DNA of 64,000 nt, from NCBI GenBank assembly GCA_015490715.1, contig WFXH01000098.1, positions 1-64,000 of the forward strand. Reading direction: 5' to 3'. Source of the stretch: Saprospiraceae bacterium. Its GTDB lineage: Bacteria > Bacteroidota > Bacteroidia > Chitinophagales > Saprospiraceae. This document shows, piece after piece, positions 18,540 through 27,563 of the stretch (position 1 is the stretch's first letter; each line of letters starts with the position of its first letter). The notes below the pieces were generated by a model. That model saw only the letters and a list, made by a program, of their open reading frames with translations, searched no databases and was not told the DNA's origin. The position numbers were made by a program, and so were the translations under genes.

Positions 18540-19413
18540 AGCTCGCGGGGCCTTCACCACTCTCTGGCGCTGGCTCGTCGAGCAGCACCTGTGGATTGGT
18601 CTATGTGCGGTCGCACTGGTCTATGCAACCGACCAATATGCCCTTCACATTCAAGAGCCTCTCTGGAGTACGGAGTATTTCATAGCTTTTACAGGAGCTT
18701 TTATTGCCTACCGATCGCAAGAACTCCATACTCTCTGGTCGGAAATATTCTCTCCCTTACATCGATCCTTGCTCCACGTGCATGCATGGATCTTGCTCAA
18801 AAGATATCCCTCGTGTATGGCACTAATAGCCATAACATGGGCAATATTCCTAATCGGTATTCAAAGAGCGATGTTGTACTTGCCTGTGGTGATCGTTACT
18901 GCGCTGTACCTGTTTCCCCTTCATCCGTCGGTATTTCTCCGTCGCATTCCCTTTGCTAAAATCTTTTTTATCAGTTACTGTTGGATGTGGACCACCGCTA
19001 CTGCACCTTTGGCACTTCATGGCTCCCCGTTATGGAAAGCGATGCTACATCCCATCAGCTGGGAGCGCTTTGCCTTTATCTTCGCATTGACTGTCCCCTT
19101 TGACATACGGGATATGGATGAAGACGCCCGTGCTGGGTTGAAGACCCTACCCAATGTCCTTGGGCTCAAAGTGACCAGAGCCATCGGGATATTCGCGGTA
19201 TGTCTTTGGGTCTTGTTGCACTACGTTGCTATCAATAGTACGCACTATTCGTCAGGTACCTTTTTAGCCACACTATGGACAGCCGTGCCCACCATTGGGT
19301 GGATTGTTTGGGCCCATCCCGACCGCTCAGAGCTGTATTACACCGGCTATGTCGATGGGACGATGATCCTTTGGGTATTATTAATGGCAGTTTTCCACAA
19401 CATTTTGGATTAA
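18508..19413 (+). CDS. UbiA-like multi-pass membrane protein
   Basis: 301 residues with about eight hydrophobic segments. The segment FDIRDMDEDARAGLKTLPNVLG resembles the second aspartate-rich motif of UbiA prenyltransferases. The first motif (NDxxDxxxD) is absent, because the corresponding loop near residue 70 reads FIAYRSQELHTLW. It may therefore not bind Mg-prenyl diphosphate normally. The only plausible start is a TTG at 18508, overlapping the M42 gene; no in-frame ATG occurs before the first membrane segments. Prenyl transfer to a quinone precursor is only a weak inference. Confidence 0.55.
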   Translation: MNTARRLPTYKARGAFTTLWRWLVEQHLWIGLCAVALVYATDQYALHIQEPLWSTEYFIAFTGAFIAYRSQELHTLWSEIFSPLHRSLLHVHAWILLKRYPSCMALIAITWAIFLIGIQRAMLYLPVVIVTALYLFPLHPSVFLRRIPFAKIFFISYCWMWTTATAPLALHGSPLWKAMLHPISWERFAFIFALTVPFDIRDMDEDARAGLKTLPNVLGLKVTRAIGIFAVCLWVLLHYVAINSTHYSSGTFLATLWTAVPTIGWIVWAHPDRSELYYTGYVDGTMILWVLLMAVFHNILD

Positions 19414-19446
19414 ACGACCTTTAAAGCCATAAAGGATGCGATTGTC

Positions 19447-21846
19447 ATGAGTACTGCCGCAGACTATTATCCCCCTTCGTTGTTGGAAGATGTCGAATGG
19501 CATGTACTTATTGAAAAGCTCCAATCCCTTGCCTTGAGCCATTATGCCGCGGAAAAACTGCGAAACCTACCATTTCATACCGATACCAATACAATCGAAG
19601 AGGAACTCCGTAAGGTGGCGGATTTCAAAGCGGGTATGGACGTCGGATTGGATATCGAATGGTACCGTCCGCACAATCCTGAGAAAATACTTGAGCAATT
19701 ACAAATATCCGGGTATGTCCTTCAACAAGATCAGTTGAGGATATTGTACGATTTGACGCGCTCTGCTGTAGCCACCTATGCTCTTTATCAAAAGACGGAA
19801 TGGGCAGGCAAGGGCACCTTTACTCAACAATATGCTCCCCTTAAGGAGGCGGCACCCATCGCAAAGAGGATTGCGGCCCTTATTGATGAGGAGGGCAACA
19901 TTCGTCCCGATGCATCGCCAACGCTGCTCCAATTGACGCGCGAAATGGAGTCTCAAACTCAACAAAACGACGAACTCTTTGATACACTGCGCGCACAATG
20001 CGCCCAAAAGGGATGGCTTGTAGATATCCAACACAGCTATCGCCAAAATATGCGCGTCTTAGCGGTCAAACCCATGTACAGGCGCAATATTCCGGGACTC
20101 TTAGTAGACAAATCCGAGTCGGGAAACACCCTTTTTATCGCTCCACTACCCTATTTGGAGGGATTAAATGCCCTTCGAGAACTCCAGTTGGCCTATAAGA
20201 CAGAGGTACGGCGATTGTTGAGAGAAATTTCATCGTTTTTGCGGCGTCAAATCCAAGAACTCCGACCACTGTTTCCCTCCTTAGTCCAGCTGGATGTATG
20301 GAGGGCGAAGGCGCGATTGGCTAAGGCGCTCCGTGCCTCCCTTCCCGAGATTGCAGATTTAGGGGCACTTGAATTACAAAATGCCCTCCATCCCCTATTA
20401 TTTTTAAAAAATCAAAGTGAAGGCAAAACTACCGTACCCTTTTCCTTACGGCTAGACCATGAGCGTCGAGTGATTTTAATCAGTGGTCCTAACGCCGGTG
20501 GTAAGACGGTTTTGCTTAAAGCCACTTGCCTCATCCAATTGATGTGCCGCGCAGGGCTATTACCTCCCGTCGATGCGCACTCCAAAATACGCATTTTCAA
20601 AAAGCTCTTCGCAGAAATTGGCAATCATCAGTCGATCGATGACGAATTGAGCACCTTTAGTGCACATGCGCAGCATCTTAGATATATCCTGTGTCATGCC
20701 GATGCGGATACCTTGATACTTATCGACGAAATTGGTGCGGGTACAGACCCTGAAATGGGAAGTGCATTGGCCGAAGCATTGGTCGAAGCGCTCATCGACA
20801 AAAAATGCATGGCCATAGTGACTACGCATTACCCTCGTTTAAAACTATTAGCAGAACGCTTTGAGGCAATGACCAATGCCTCTATGGCTTTCGATGAAGA
20901 TGCCCTCAAGCCTACCTATCGACTCGTCATGGGCATTCCAGGTCGGTCGTATACCTTTGAAATCGCTCGCCAATCGGGACTTCCCAAGGTAGTTATTCAG
21001 CGAGCCCAGTCCTTTCTCGGCGAGGAAAAAGTACAGCTCGAAGAGATCCTCCGCCAATGGCGCAGAAAACTTCAAGACATCCATTTGAAAAGCCGACAGC
21101 TCGATGTCAAGGCCAAACAACTCGACATCCTGCGCCTTCAATACGAGGATCTAAAACATCATCTGCTCATAGAGCGCAAAAAGCTCCGAATGGAGAAAAA
21201 GCAGTGGGAGCAATACCTCCTTCGACAGGAAAAACAGCAAATTCAACAACTGCTCAAAGAGAAACTCAGTGGTCTTCGTCGAGAGGAGCTACAAGGTCGC
21301 CTCGACGAAATTCGCCAGAAAATCCATCGAACAGAAGAGCAAATCGATGAGGCTCGTGAGATCTTAAAGGCCAATCTCAAAAGTGCTTCCAATGTCGAAA
21401 GAGGTGATGCGATCGTGCACGTCCCTACGGGCATTCGGGGCGAGGTGGAAGATATCCAGGGCGATAAAATCTTGCTCATTGCTGGGGGCATGCGCTTTAC
21501 AGTTCCCAGGAATGAAGTCCAACCCATTGAGGAGAAACTACAGAAATCCAACTCCGCCGTAGAACATTCCTCTTCCCACGATGTTGCAGATCGCAAGGTG
21601 GCGCCCTCGCTTGACCTTCGTGGAATGAATAAAAGGGATGCCGAAGCGGTGTTGCACGCCTACATGGACCGTGCACTATTATCCAATCTTCGAAGTGTAC
21701 GCATCATTCACGGAAAGGGCACGGGGGCGTTACGCCGCATAGTAGAAGAAGTCTTACGGACGTATCAACAAGACATACGCACGCACTACCACCCGTCTGC
21801 TAAAGAGGGAGGAGATGGCGTCACCGTGGTGGAGTTTTCACTTTAG
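19447..21846 (+). CDS. mutS2: Endonuclease MutS2
   Basis: 799 residues. There is no MutS mismatch-recognition domain. The core/clamp helices run from about 1-320, followed by the MutS ATPase with Walker A SGPNAGGKT (about 343-351), LIDEIGAGTDPEMG and TTHYPRLK. A long charged coiled coil follows (about 515-650), and then a C-terminal Smr nuclease domain with LDLRGMNKRDAE and HGKGTGALR. MutS2 acts on branched DNA and on collided ribosomes rather than in mismatch repair. It overlaps the convergent transketolase gene by 4 bases. Confidence 0.95.
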   Translation: MSTAADYYPPSLLEDVEWHVLIEKLQSLALSHYAAEKLRNLPFHTDTNTIEEELRKVADFKAGMDVGLDIEWYRPHNPEKILEQLQISGYVLQQDQLRILYDLTRSAVATYALYQKTEWAGKGTFTQQYAPLKEAAPIAKRIAALIDEEGNIRPDASPTLLQLTREMESQTQQNDELFDTLRAQCAQKGWLVDIQHSYRQNMRVLAVKPMYRRNIPGLLVDKSESGNTLFIAPLPYLEGLNALRELQLAYKTEVRRLLREISSFLRRQIQELRPLFPSLVQLDVWRAKARLAKALRASLPEIADLGALELQNALHPLLFLKNQSEGKTTVPFSLRLDHERRVILISGPNAGGKTVLLKATCLIQLMCRAGLLPPVDAHSKIRIFKKLFAEIGNHQSIDDELSTFSAHAQHLRYILCHADADTLILIDEIGAGTDPEMGSALAEALVEALIDKKCMAIVTTHYPRLKLLAERFEAMTNASMAFDEDALKPTYRLVMGIPGRSYTFEIARQSGLPKVVIQRAQSFLGEEKVQLEEILRQWRRKLQDIHLKSRQLDVKAKQLDILRLQYEDLKHHLLIERKKLRMEKKQWEQYLLRQEKQQIQQLLKEKLSGLRREELQGRLDEIRQKIHRTEEQIDEAREILKANLKSASNVERGDAIVHVPTGIRGEVEDIQGDKILLIAGGMRFTVPRNEVQPIEEKLQKSNSAVEHSSSHDVADRKVAPSLDLRGMNKRDAEAVLHAYMDRALLSNLRSVRIIHGKGTGALRRIVEEVLRTYQQDIRTHYHPSAKEGGDGVTVVEFSL

Positions 21847-23876
21847 CTTTGGAGTCTTTCCATGACCTTTTGGTACACGTGCTGGGGGGTAATGCGAAAT
21901 TTTTCGAAGAGTACCGATCCCGATGCTGATGCTCCAAAGCGATCCATACCGACAATGATTCCGTCTTGGCCAACGTATTTGTACCAGTAGTCGGGATAGG
22001 CTGCTTCGATGGCTACTTTGATGGGGATATTGGCGGGCAAGACGCTTTCGCGGTATGCCGGATCTTGTTGGTCAAAGAGCTCTGCGCAAGGGAAGGACAC
22101 CACGCGGACGCGCACATTTTGTTGGTTAAGCAAGGCCTTGGCTTTCAATGCGACGTGCACTTCTGAGCCCGATGCCATGAGGAGCACCTGCGGTTGGTCG
22201 TCTTCGACGAGTACATAGGCCCCGTGTTCGAGCAAACTGGCTTGTGCAATACCCTGGGTAGTACGGTTGAGCACGGGGAGTTTCTGTCGGGTAAGAGCTA
22301 ATACGGTGGGACCATCGCGGCGAAGGAGTGCCATCTTCCAAGCCACTGCAGCCTCGTTGGCATCCATCGGTCGGATGACTGTGAGATTGGGAATGTATCG
22401 CAGAGAGGGCAAGTGCTCCACAGGTTGATGCGTCGGACCATCTTCCCCCAGGCCTATGGAATCGTGTGTAAATACGTAAATCACACCGAGCTTCATCAGC
22501 GCGGCAAGTCGTATGGCTGGACGCATGTAGTCGCTAAACACCAGGAATGTACCCCCATAGGGAATAAATCCACCGTACAGCTGGATGCCATTGAGGATCG
22601 TCCCCATGCCGTGCTCGCGCACACCAAAGTGGATGTATCTGCCCTTTCGGTTTTCAGCATTGAAGACAGGCATATCGGCTGGCTTGGTCTTATTGGAGGG
22701 CGTCAAATCGGCGGACCCTCCGACCAATCCATTGATTTTGTCCCATAAAAAGCTAAGCACCTGGCCCGAGGCCTCTCGCGTAGAAAGCGGCACTTCCGGA
22801 GAAAATTCCGGTAGGTGTCCAAAAATCCCTTTATCAAAGAGCTTTCCCTCGATGCGCTTCATAAATTCGCGATAGAGGCGAGGATAGCGTTCGAGATAGG
22901 ATTTTAGGATGCGATTCCAGCGCTCTTCAAGCTCTTGACCGCGCTGTCGATATTGCTCGCGAAGGGGCTTGACTTCTTCGGGCACGTAGAAATTTTCGTC
23001 TTCGGGTATGCCGAGGTATCGCTTTGCCAGGCGAACCTCTTCTTCTCCAAGGGGCTCGCCGTGGGCCTTTGCTGTACCGGCTTTGCGGGGACTTCCGTGT
23101 CCTATGATGGTATGAAAGAGTATGAGTGTAGGAGTGGGCGACGGCTCACCGACGGCGGTATCGAGCACCTCGCGAATTTCGTCAATACTGTGGCCATCGG
23201 CTTCTAAGACGCGCCATCCGTAGCTCTCGAAGCGTCCCTGTACATCTTCCGAAAACGACAAATCGGTTGGTCCGTCGATCGTAATGCGATTGGAATCGTA
23301 GAGCACGATGAGGTTGTCGAGTTGTAAATGACCTGCCAAGGAAGCTACTTCATGGGATACCCCCTCTTCGAGATCGCCGTCGCTGGCCAAAACCCAAATG
23401 TAGTGATCCAATACAGTGTAGGGATCTTTGTTAAACTCTGCCTGTAGCATTTTGGAAGCAATAGCCATACCCACGGCATTGCCCAATCCCTGTCCCAAGG
23501 GGCCCGTAGTCGTCTCTACGCCGGGGGTGAGCAAGTGTTCGGGATGACCTGGTGTGCGACTTCCCCACTTGCGAAATTGCATGAGATCATCGATGTGGAG
23601 ATCAAAGCCGAAGAGATACAACAAGCTGTACAAGAGCATACTGCCGTGCCCTGCCGACAATACAAATCGGTCGCGATTAAACCATTTGGGGTTGCTCGGA
23701 TTAAATCGCAGATACTCGGCCCACAATACGCTCATCACATCGGCCATACCCATGGGCAATCCGGGATGGCCGGAATTGGCAAATTGCACAGCGTCCATAC
23801 TCAACCCGCGAATGGCCAGGGCTATTTTCTCCAACAGTTCCGGGTCAAGTCGCTCTATTTGCTCAATGCGCTCCAC
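21843..23876 (-). CDS. tkt: Transketolase
   Basis: 677 residues from the GTG at 23876. The N-terminal thiamine-diphosphate domain has MDAVQFANSGHPGLPMG, and the TPP motif reads ASDGDLEEGVSHEVASLAGHLQLDN. The pyrimidine domain has FGVREHGMGTILNGI, and DSIGLGEDGPTHQPVEHL matches the transketolase substrate His loop. It exchanges two-carbon units in the pentose phosphate pathway. ATGs at 23975 and 23960 would extend 70-86 bases into the rhodanese gene and add residues with no family counterpart. The GTG lies 13 bases after the rhodanese stop, so it is preferred. Confidence 0.9.
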   Translation of the reverse strand: MERIEQIERLDPELLEKIALAIRGLSMDAVQFANSGHPGLPMGMADVMSVLWAEYLRFNPSNPKWFNRDRFVLSAGHGSMLLYSLLYLFGFDLHIDDLMQFRKWGSRTPGHPEHLLTPGVETTTGPLGQGLGNAVGMAIASKMLQAEFNKDPYTVLDHYIWVLASDGDLEEGVSHEVASLAGHLQLDNLIVLYDSNRITIDGPTDLSFSEDVQGRFESYGWRVLEADGHSIDEIREVLDTAVGEPSPTPTLILFHTIIGHGSPRKAGTAKAHGEPLGEEEVRLAKRYLGIPEDENFYVPEEVKPLREQYRQRGQELEERWNRILKSYLERYPRLYREFMKRIEGKLFDKGIFGHLPEFSPEVPLSTREASGQVLSFLWDKINGLVGGSADLTPSNKTKPADMPVFNAENRKGRYIHFGVREHGMGTILNGIQLYGGFIPYGGTFLVFSDYMRPAIRLAALMKLGVIYVFTHDSIGLGEDGPTHQPVEHLPSLRYIPNLTVIRPMDANEAAVAWKMALLRRDGPTVLALTRQKLPVLNRTTQGIAQASLLEHGAYVLVEDDQPQVLLMASGSEVHVALKAKALLNQQNVRVRVVSFPCAELFDQQDPAYRESVLPANIPIKVAIEAAYPDYWYKYVGQDGIIVGMDRFGASASGSVLFEKFRITPQHVYQKVMERLQS

Positions 23877-23889
23877 TATTGATTTGGCT

Positions 23890-24384
23890 TTATTCGTCTG
23901 AGTGTATTTCGAAATTCCTGGATTTCCATGCCCTCCATCCTCCAATGAGCGTACTGACATGCGAAATACCCGCATCCTTCATCTTTACCATGGCCATCAC
24001 CGCAGTACGACCGTCATGATCGTAGAGGAGATACGCTGCCTGCTTGTCCAACTTAGGCAGGGCCGCCTCAAAGTCTCCTGCTCCATAGGGCAACGACACT
24101 GCCCCAGGTATATGACCATGCTTATAATCGGTACGCGAACGCAAGTCGATCACAACGTATTTGCCCGTCTGCACGAGTTCGCGAAACATGTTGGCATTCA
24201 TTTGATCGGGGCGGGGAAAGCTCTGTGAATATTCGATTCCGCGGCGCTCCTCAAAAACAATGTCTTCTAAGGTTGGGGAAAGCCTCTTTTGCTCCTCCTT
24301 CCTTGCATCATCTTTACAGGAATAAGCAATGGCCAGTACAGTGAGGTGGAAAAGTAGAGTGATAAAACGCGCGCGATACACCAT
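23890..24384 (-). CDS. Rhodanese-like lipoprotein with the catalytic cysteine replaced
   Basis: 164 residues. A hydrophobic signal ends at Cys23 in AIAYSC, a plausible lipobox, so the domain is probably periplasm-facing. The rhodanese domain includes VIDLRSRTDYKHGHIPGAVSLP and IGGWRAW. The active-site loop, usually C-x-x-G-x-R, reads D122-H-D-G-R-T, so the sulfur-carrying cysteine is an aspartate. Sulfurtransferase activity is therefore unlikely; a binding or sensing role, or phosphatase-like chemistry, is speculative. Transketolase follows 13 bases downstream. Confidence 0.8.
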   Translation of the reverse strand: MVYRARFITLLFHLTVLAIAYSCKDDARKEEQKRLSPTLEDIVFEERRGIEYSQSFPRPDQMNANMFRELVQTGKYVVIDLRSRTDYKHGHIPGAVSLPYGAGDFEAALPKLDKQAAYLLYDHDGRTAVMAMVKMKDAGISHVSTLIGGWRAWKSRNFEIHSDE

Positions 24385-24488
24385 TCTGCGGAAATTTCCC
24401 GCTGCAAATATCCGTCAATTTCACCAAATAATGCATATTCGAGCATGCGAAATACGATTAGCCATTCATAAAGTAGATGTTCTCAGCT

Positions 24489-24941
24489 CTAAAGATTCCT
24501 ATACATCGCATAGTGGGTGATCCCGAGGTGTTCGAAAGGGCTGCCTTCGATCTCAAATCCCAATTTCGCATAAAAGGTCACGGCGTGATGGCGTGCGTCG
24601 AGGCGCATGCAGCGAAATCCCATTGTCTTTGCCCATTTTATACAGTAAAGCACCAGCGCACTCCCCACCCCTCTTCCTCTCCACCTCTCCTCCACTGCCA
24701 TTTGACGCAATTGAATGCAGGGAGCATCGACAGCTTTCAACGCACATACTCCCACAAGATCCGCCGAGAGTGATTCCCGATACCCAAAGTGGTATTGTCG
24801 CCATTCTTCTTCGATTTCGCTGGGATGAAATGTCTTGCCAATGGGAATGCGCAATACCTTTTCGCGCAAGTGGAGAGCTTCCACATATGCTGGGGTAGCA
24901 TAGATGAGGTTTTCGATATTGGGATGATAAGGTGCGCTCAT
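24489..24941 (-). CDS. GNAT family N-acetyltransferase
   Basis: 150 residues, a single acetyltransferase domain. The acetyl-CoA pyrophosphate loop is RWRGRGVGSALV (motif Q/R-x-x-G-x-G/A), followed by AKTMGFRCMRLDARHHAVTFYAKLGFE, the ElaA-like C-terminal half. Substrate unknown. Its start overlaps the stop of the upstream methyltransferase gene as ATGA (24938-24941), so the two are translationally coupled. Confidence 0.85.
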   Translation of the reverse strand: MSAPYHPNIENLIYATPAYVEALHLREKVLRIPIGKTFHPSEIEEEWRQYHFGYRESLSADLVGVCALKAVDAPCIQLRQMAVEERWRGRGVGSALVLYCIKWAKTMGFRCMRLDARHHAVTFYAKLGFEIEGSPFEHLGITHYAMYRNL

Positions 24942-25672
24942 TGGTGCACAGGCCTCGCAAGGACGATGTACTGAAAGGCAAGTGAGGAATCATCCGACTC
25001 GATAATCTCAAAGCCTGCCCGTTGCAGGTCGAGCTCCACTTGCCCGAGAGAGACGCGATATTGCACAGGTGGTCCGATTTCGGTGTGTTTTTTCTTAAAA
25101 TCGACAATGACGAGCATGCCACCCGGTCGAATGGCCTTCTTGACAATTTTGAGATAATCTACTGCGTAATCCACGATATAGGGATAGATATTAGCCATAA
25201 AGGCGACATCGACTTCTCCGGGATTGAGAAGCGGATCTTTAGGCGTGCAGAGACGCACTTCGAGCTTTGACTGGAGGGTATCGTGTAGGTGTTGGCGCTC
25301 ACGCATCATCCATTTGACCATAGCGGGATCGACATCGACAGCGATGACGCGTTTGGCCTTGGGCAGAAAGCGAAAGGAAAAATATCCCGTCCCCGCTCCT
25401 ATATCGGCGATGATTTTACCGCGCACTCCGCCCATCTTACGCATAATGATCTCGGGCTTTTGCCAGATGTGGCGACGGCCGGGATCCTGACCGATGAGCT
25501 GTTCTTTGATGACGTCTTGAGCTCGATGATGCGTTGAGGTTTCGTTAGATCCTTCTATATCGGGGTTTGGACGACGACCATTGGTCGTATCGCATGCAAA
25601 AAGGGTTGCCCAAATCCACACAAAGAGCACCATTTTATACCCGATATGCCCTATTCCATTCATTCGCATCAA
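24938..25672 (-). CDS. Class I SAM-dependent methyltransferase with a lipoprotein signal
   Basis: 244 residues. Residues 12-26 are hydrophobic and end in TLFAC (Cys27), a good lipobox, followed by a polar linker. The methyltransferase fold follows: motif I ADIGAGTGYFS (90-98), acidic VIAVDVDPAMV, then VDVAFMANIYPYI and GGMLVIVDFKK. The catalytic fold needs S-adenosylmethionine, which is not expected in the periplasm, so the predicted location is odd. The signal could instead be a misread N-terminus, with a downstream start near residue 51. Cotranscribed with the GNAT gene through an ATGA overlap. Confidence 0.75.
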   Translation of the reverse strand: MMRMNGIGHIGYKMVLFVWIWATLFACDTTNGRRPNPDIEGSNETSTHHRAQDVIKEQLIGQDPGRRHIWQKPEIIMRKMGGVRGKIIADIGAGTGYFSFRFLPKAKRVIAVDVDPAMVKWMMRERQHLHDTLQSKLEVRLCTPKDPLLNPGEVDVAFMANIYPYIVDYAVDYLKIVKKAIRPGGMLVIVDFKKKHTEIGPPVQYRVSLGQVELDLQRAGFEIIESDDSSLAFQYIVLARPVHQ

Positions 25673-25705
25673 TGCCGATACGCACCGCTATCTATACCAT
25701 ACCAA

Positions 25706-25713
25706 CAAAGATA
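25706..25713 (-). promoter_or_regulatory. -7 promoter box TATCTTTG of the methyltransferase-GNAT operon
   Basis: Minus-strand TATCTTTG about 34 bases upstream of the methyltransferase start, with a TTTGC-type -33 at 17 bases further upstream (25731-33 reads CAA on the plus strand). Confidence 0.6.
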
Positions 25714-25829
25714 GGAACTCTCCGTCGAAGCAAATTACTCCATCGTCAGGTTACTCCATCCTCAAGGATAATTTCCAGCCTTGCCAATTCTGGTACACCT
25801 GAGACAAAAATGGATTACGCTTTACTTAT

Positions 25830-27551
25830 CTATGCCTTATTCTGCACAATGGTGCGGTATTTCCAATATGCCCAAAAACTAATGGTCAGAAACGACAGCG
25901 CGGTAATGTATACCGATGGGGGCATCGGCACGGGATCACCAGCTGCGTAGGAGTGCAGGCCTGAGAGGTAAAAGTTGACGCCAAAATAAGTCATCATGAC
26001 TGTTGCGAAGCCAAAGAGCGTAGCAAAATTGTAAGCATAGAGTCCTCGCGCACCGGGGATATAGCGCATGTGTACAATGAAGGCGTAGACTAAAATGGTC
26101 ACCAGGGCCCAGGTCTCTTTGGGGTCCCATCCCCAATATCTCCCCCACGATTCATTGGCCCATACACCACCCAGGTAGCAGCCGATACTTGCCATGACGA
26201 GTCCTGCTAAAATAGTCATTTCCGACACATTGGTCAACTTTTTGACGTGATTGAGAACGGTATTTTTATTGGCTTTGGTCATCAAGCCAAATAAGATGAG
26301 ATTGATCAGCCCGATGACGGCCCCCAACAGGAGGAATCCATAACTACCCGCCATCAGGGAGACATGTATGGTAAGCCAGTACGATTTTAAGACGGGCACC
26401 AGTGGAGTGATTTCGGGGTCGAAATTGTTGAGATGCGCTACCATGAGGAAGGTGCTGCCCAAAATGAGGGATGCAGCCAAGGCCCCCAAGGACTTCCGTC
26501 CAAACAGAATGCCCGCTAATACCCCCGTAAAAGCAATATAGATAAGTGATTCATACGCATTGCTCCATGGAGCCCTCTCAGACACATACCAACGCAGGGC
26601 AAGACCGAACACATGGAGTGCAAAGGTCAACCACACCAGCGATAGCAAAATCAGACGTGGGATTTTCAAGGAGGTCTGCGGGCGAAAGACGCGGATAAAA
26701 AACAACACGAGTGCAAAGAGACCGAGTATACCATAGTAGCGCATCAGTCGGTCAAAGATATTGCTCTTATTGAGGAGAATTTCCGCCTTCGTCTGGGTTG
26801 CACTCGGTAAAATTTCGCTGCCGTATTTTGCCTGAAATGCCTTGAGCTCCTGGATTGCCTGATTGGGCAACGACCAATCACCAGTGCTCAAAGCGTGGTC
26901 GACGAGTTTTCGATAGACGGGGAAAAACATGGCCGCAAATTGGATGGACTTTTTCGAAGTCGTGTCGGCCATACGGCTCGCCTCATCGCCCGTAATCCAT
27001 CGATTGCCGGGATCGCCTTCGAGGGGAAAGAGGCGCATCAACCGGTGGTGGAAGATCATATTGACGATATTGATGCGTTCGTCAAGGCGAATGAGTTCGT
27101 TTTCAAACGTACCGCGATATTGACGTTCTTTAGCATGAGCTGCTCGAAGCTCTTCAAGTAGCTTAAACTTTCCATCGGCATCGAAAAAGTCGTCGTACGA
27201 AGCGAGTTTTCCCTCTACGCCGACCAATTCACGAATCTTTGGATGCTTGCCGAGTCGTATAAGCGGCACATCGTGCCATGCCTCGGGATATAAGCTCATA
27301 TTGATCACCACCTCGACGGGATCCATGCCGTACAGACTCGTCTTTCGAGTCAATTTGCGCAGCACTTCGTTGGCCAGGGTGTGGAAGGGCTTCATTCGGC
27401 CACGAAAATCCTGCACCGATACGGTCGACAACAGTTTGATGTGATCTCGATCAAACGTTCGCTTCGTTACGGGTACACCGTTTGCACATACCGTCGGTAC
27501 AGTTATCCAACTTAGGCCAACTGCGATCAATCCTATGTAGAACCATTTCAT
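25830..27551 (-). CDS. ccsA: Cytochrome c biogenesis protein CcsA-like, with N-terminal extracytoplasmic region
   Basis: 573 residues. After a signal segment there is a soluble region of about 250 residues (starts VSVQDFRGRMKPFHTLANEVLRK). Then come about eight membrane helices carrying the haem-handling tryptophan-rich motif WGRYWGWDPKETWAL (about 485-500) with flanking conserved His. CcsA delivers haem across the membrane for covalent attachment to apocytochromes in system II. The N-terminal extension matches the Bacteroidota version of the family. It lies 12 bases after resB, with which it would form the CcsBA complex. ATG in ATGAAATGGT context. Confidence 0.9.
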   Translation of the reverse strand: MKWFYIGLIAVGLSWITVPTVCANGVPVTKRTFDRDHIKLLSTVSVQDFRGRMKPFHTLANEVLRKLTRKTSLYGMDPVEVVINMSLYPEAWHDVPLIRLGKHPKIRELVGVEGKLASYDDFFDADGKFKLLEELRAAHAKERQYRGTFENELIRLDERINIVNMIFHHRLMRLFPLEGDPGNRWITGDEASRMADTTSKKSIQFAAMFFPVYRKLVDHALSTGDWSLPNQAIQELKAFQAKYGSEILPSATQTKAEILLNKSNIFDRLMRYYGILGLFALVLFFIRVFRPQTSLKIPRLILLSLVWLTFALHVFGLALRWYVSERAPWSNAYESLIYIAFTGVLAGILFGRKSLGALAASLILGSTFLMVAHLNNFDPEITPLVPVLKSYWLTIHVSLMAGSYGFLLLGAVIGLINLILFGLMTKANKNTVLNHVKKLTNVSEMTILAGLVMASIGCYLGGVWANESWGRYWGWDPKETWALVTILVYAFIVHMRYIPGARGLYAYNFATLFGFATVMMTYFGVNFYLSGLHSYAAGDPVPMPPSVYITALSFLTISFWAYWKYRTIVQNKA

Positions 27552-27563
27552 AATAGGTGCTTT

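Noticed and set aside
23877-23975. Longer transketolase start at ATG 23975
   Set aside because: Overlaps the rhodanese gene by 86 bases and adds non-homologous residues; GTG 23876 fits better.
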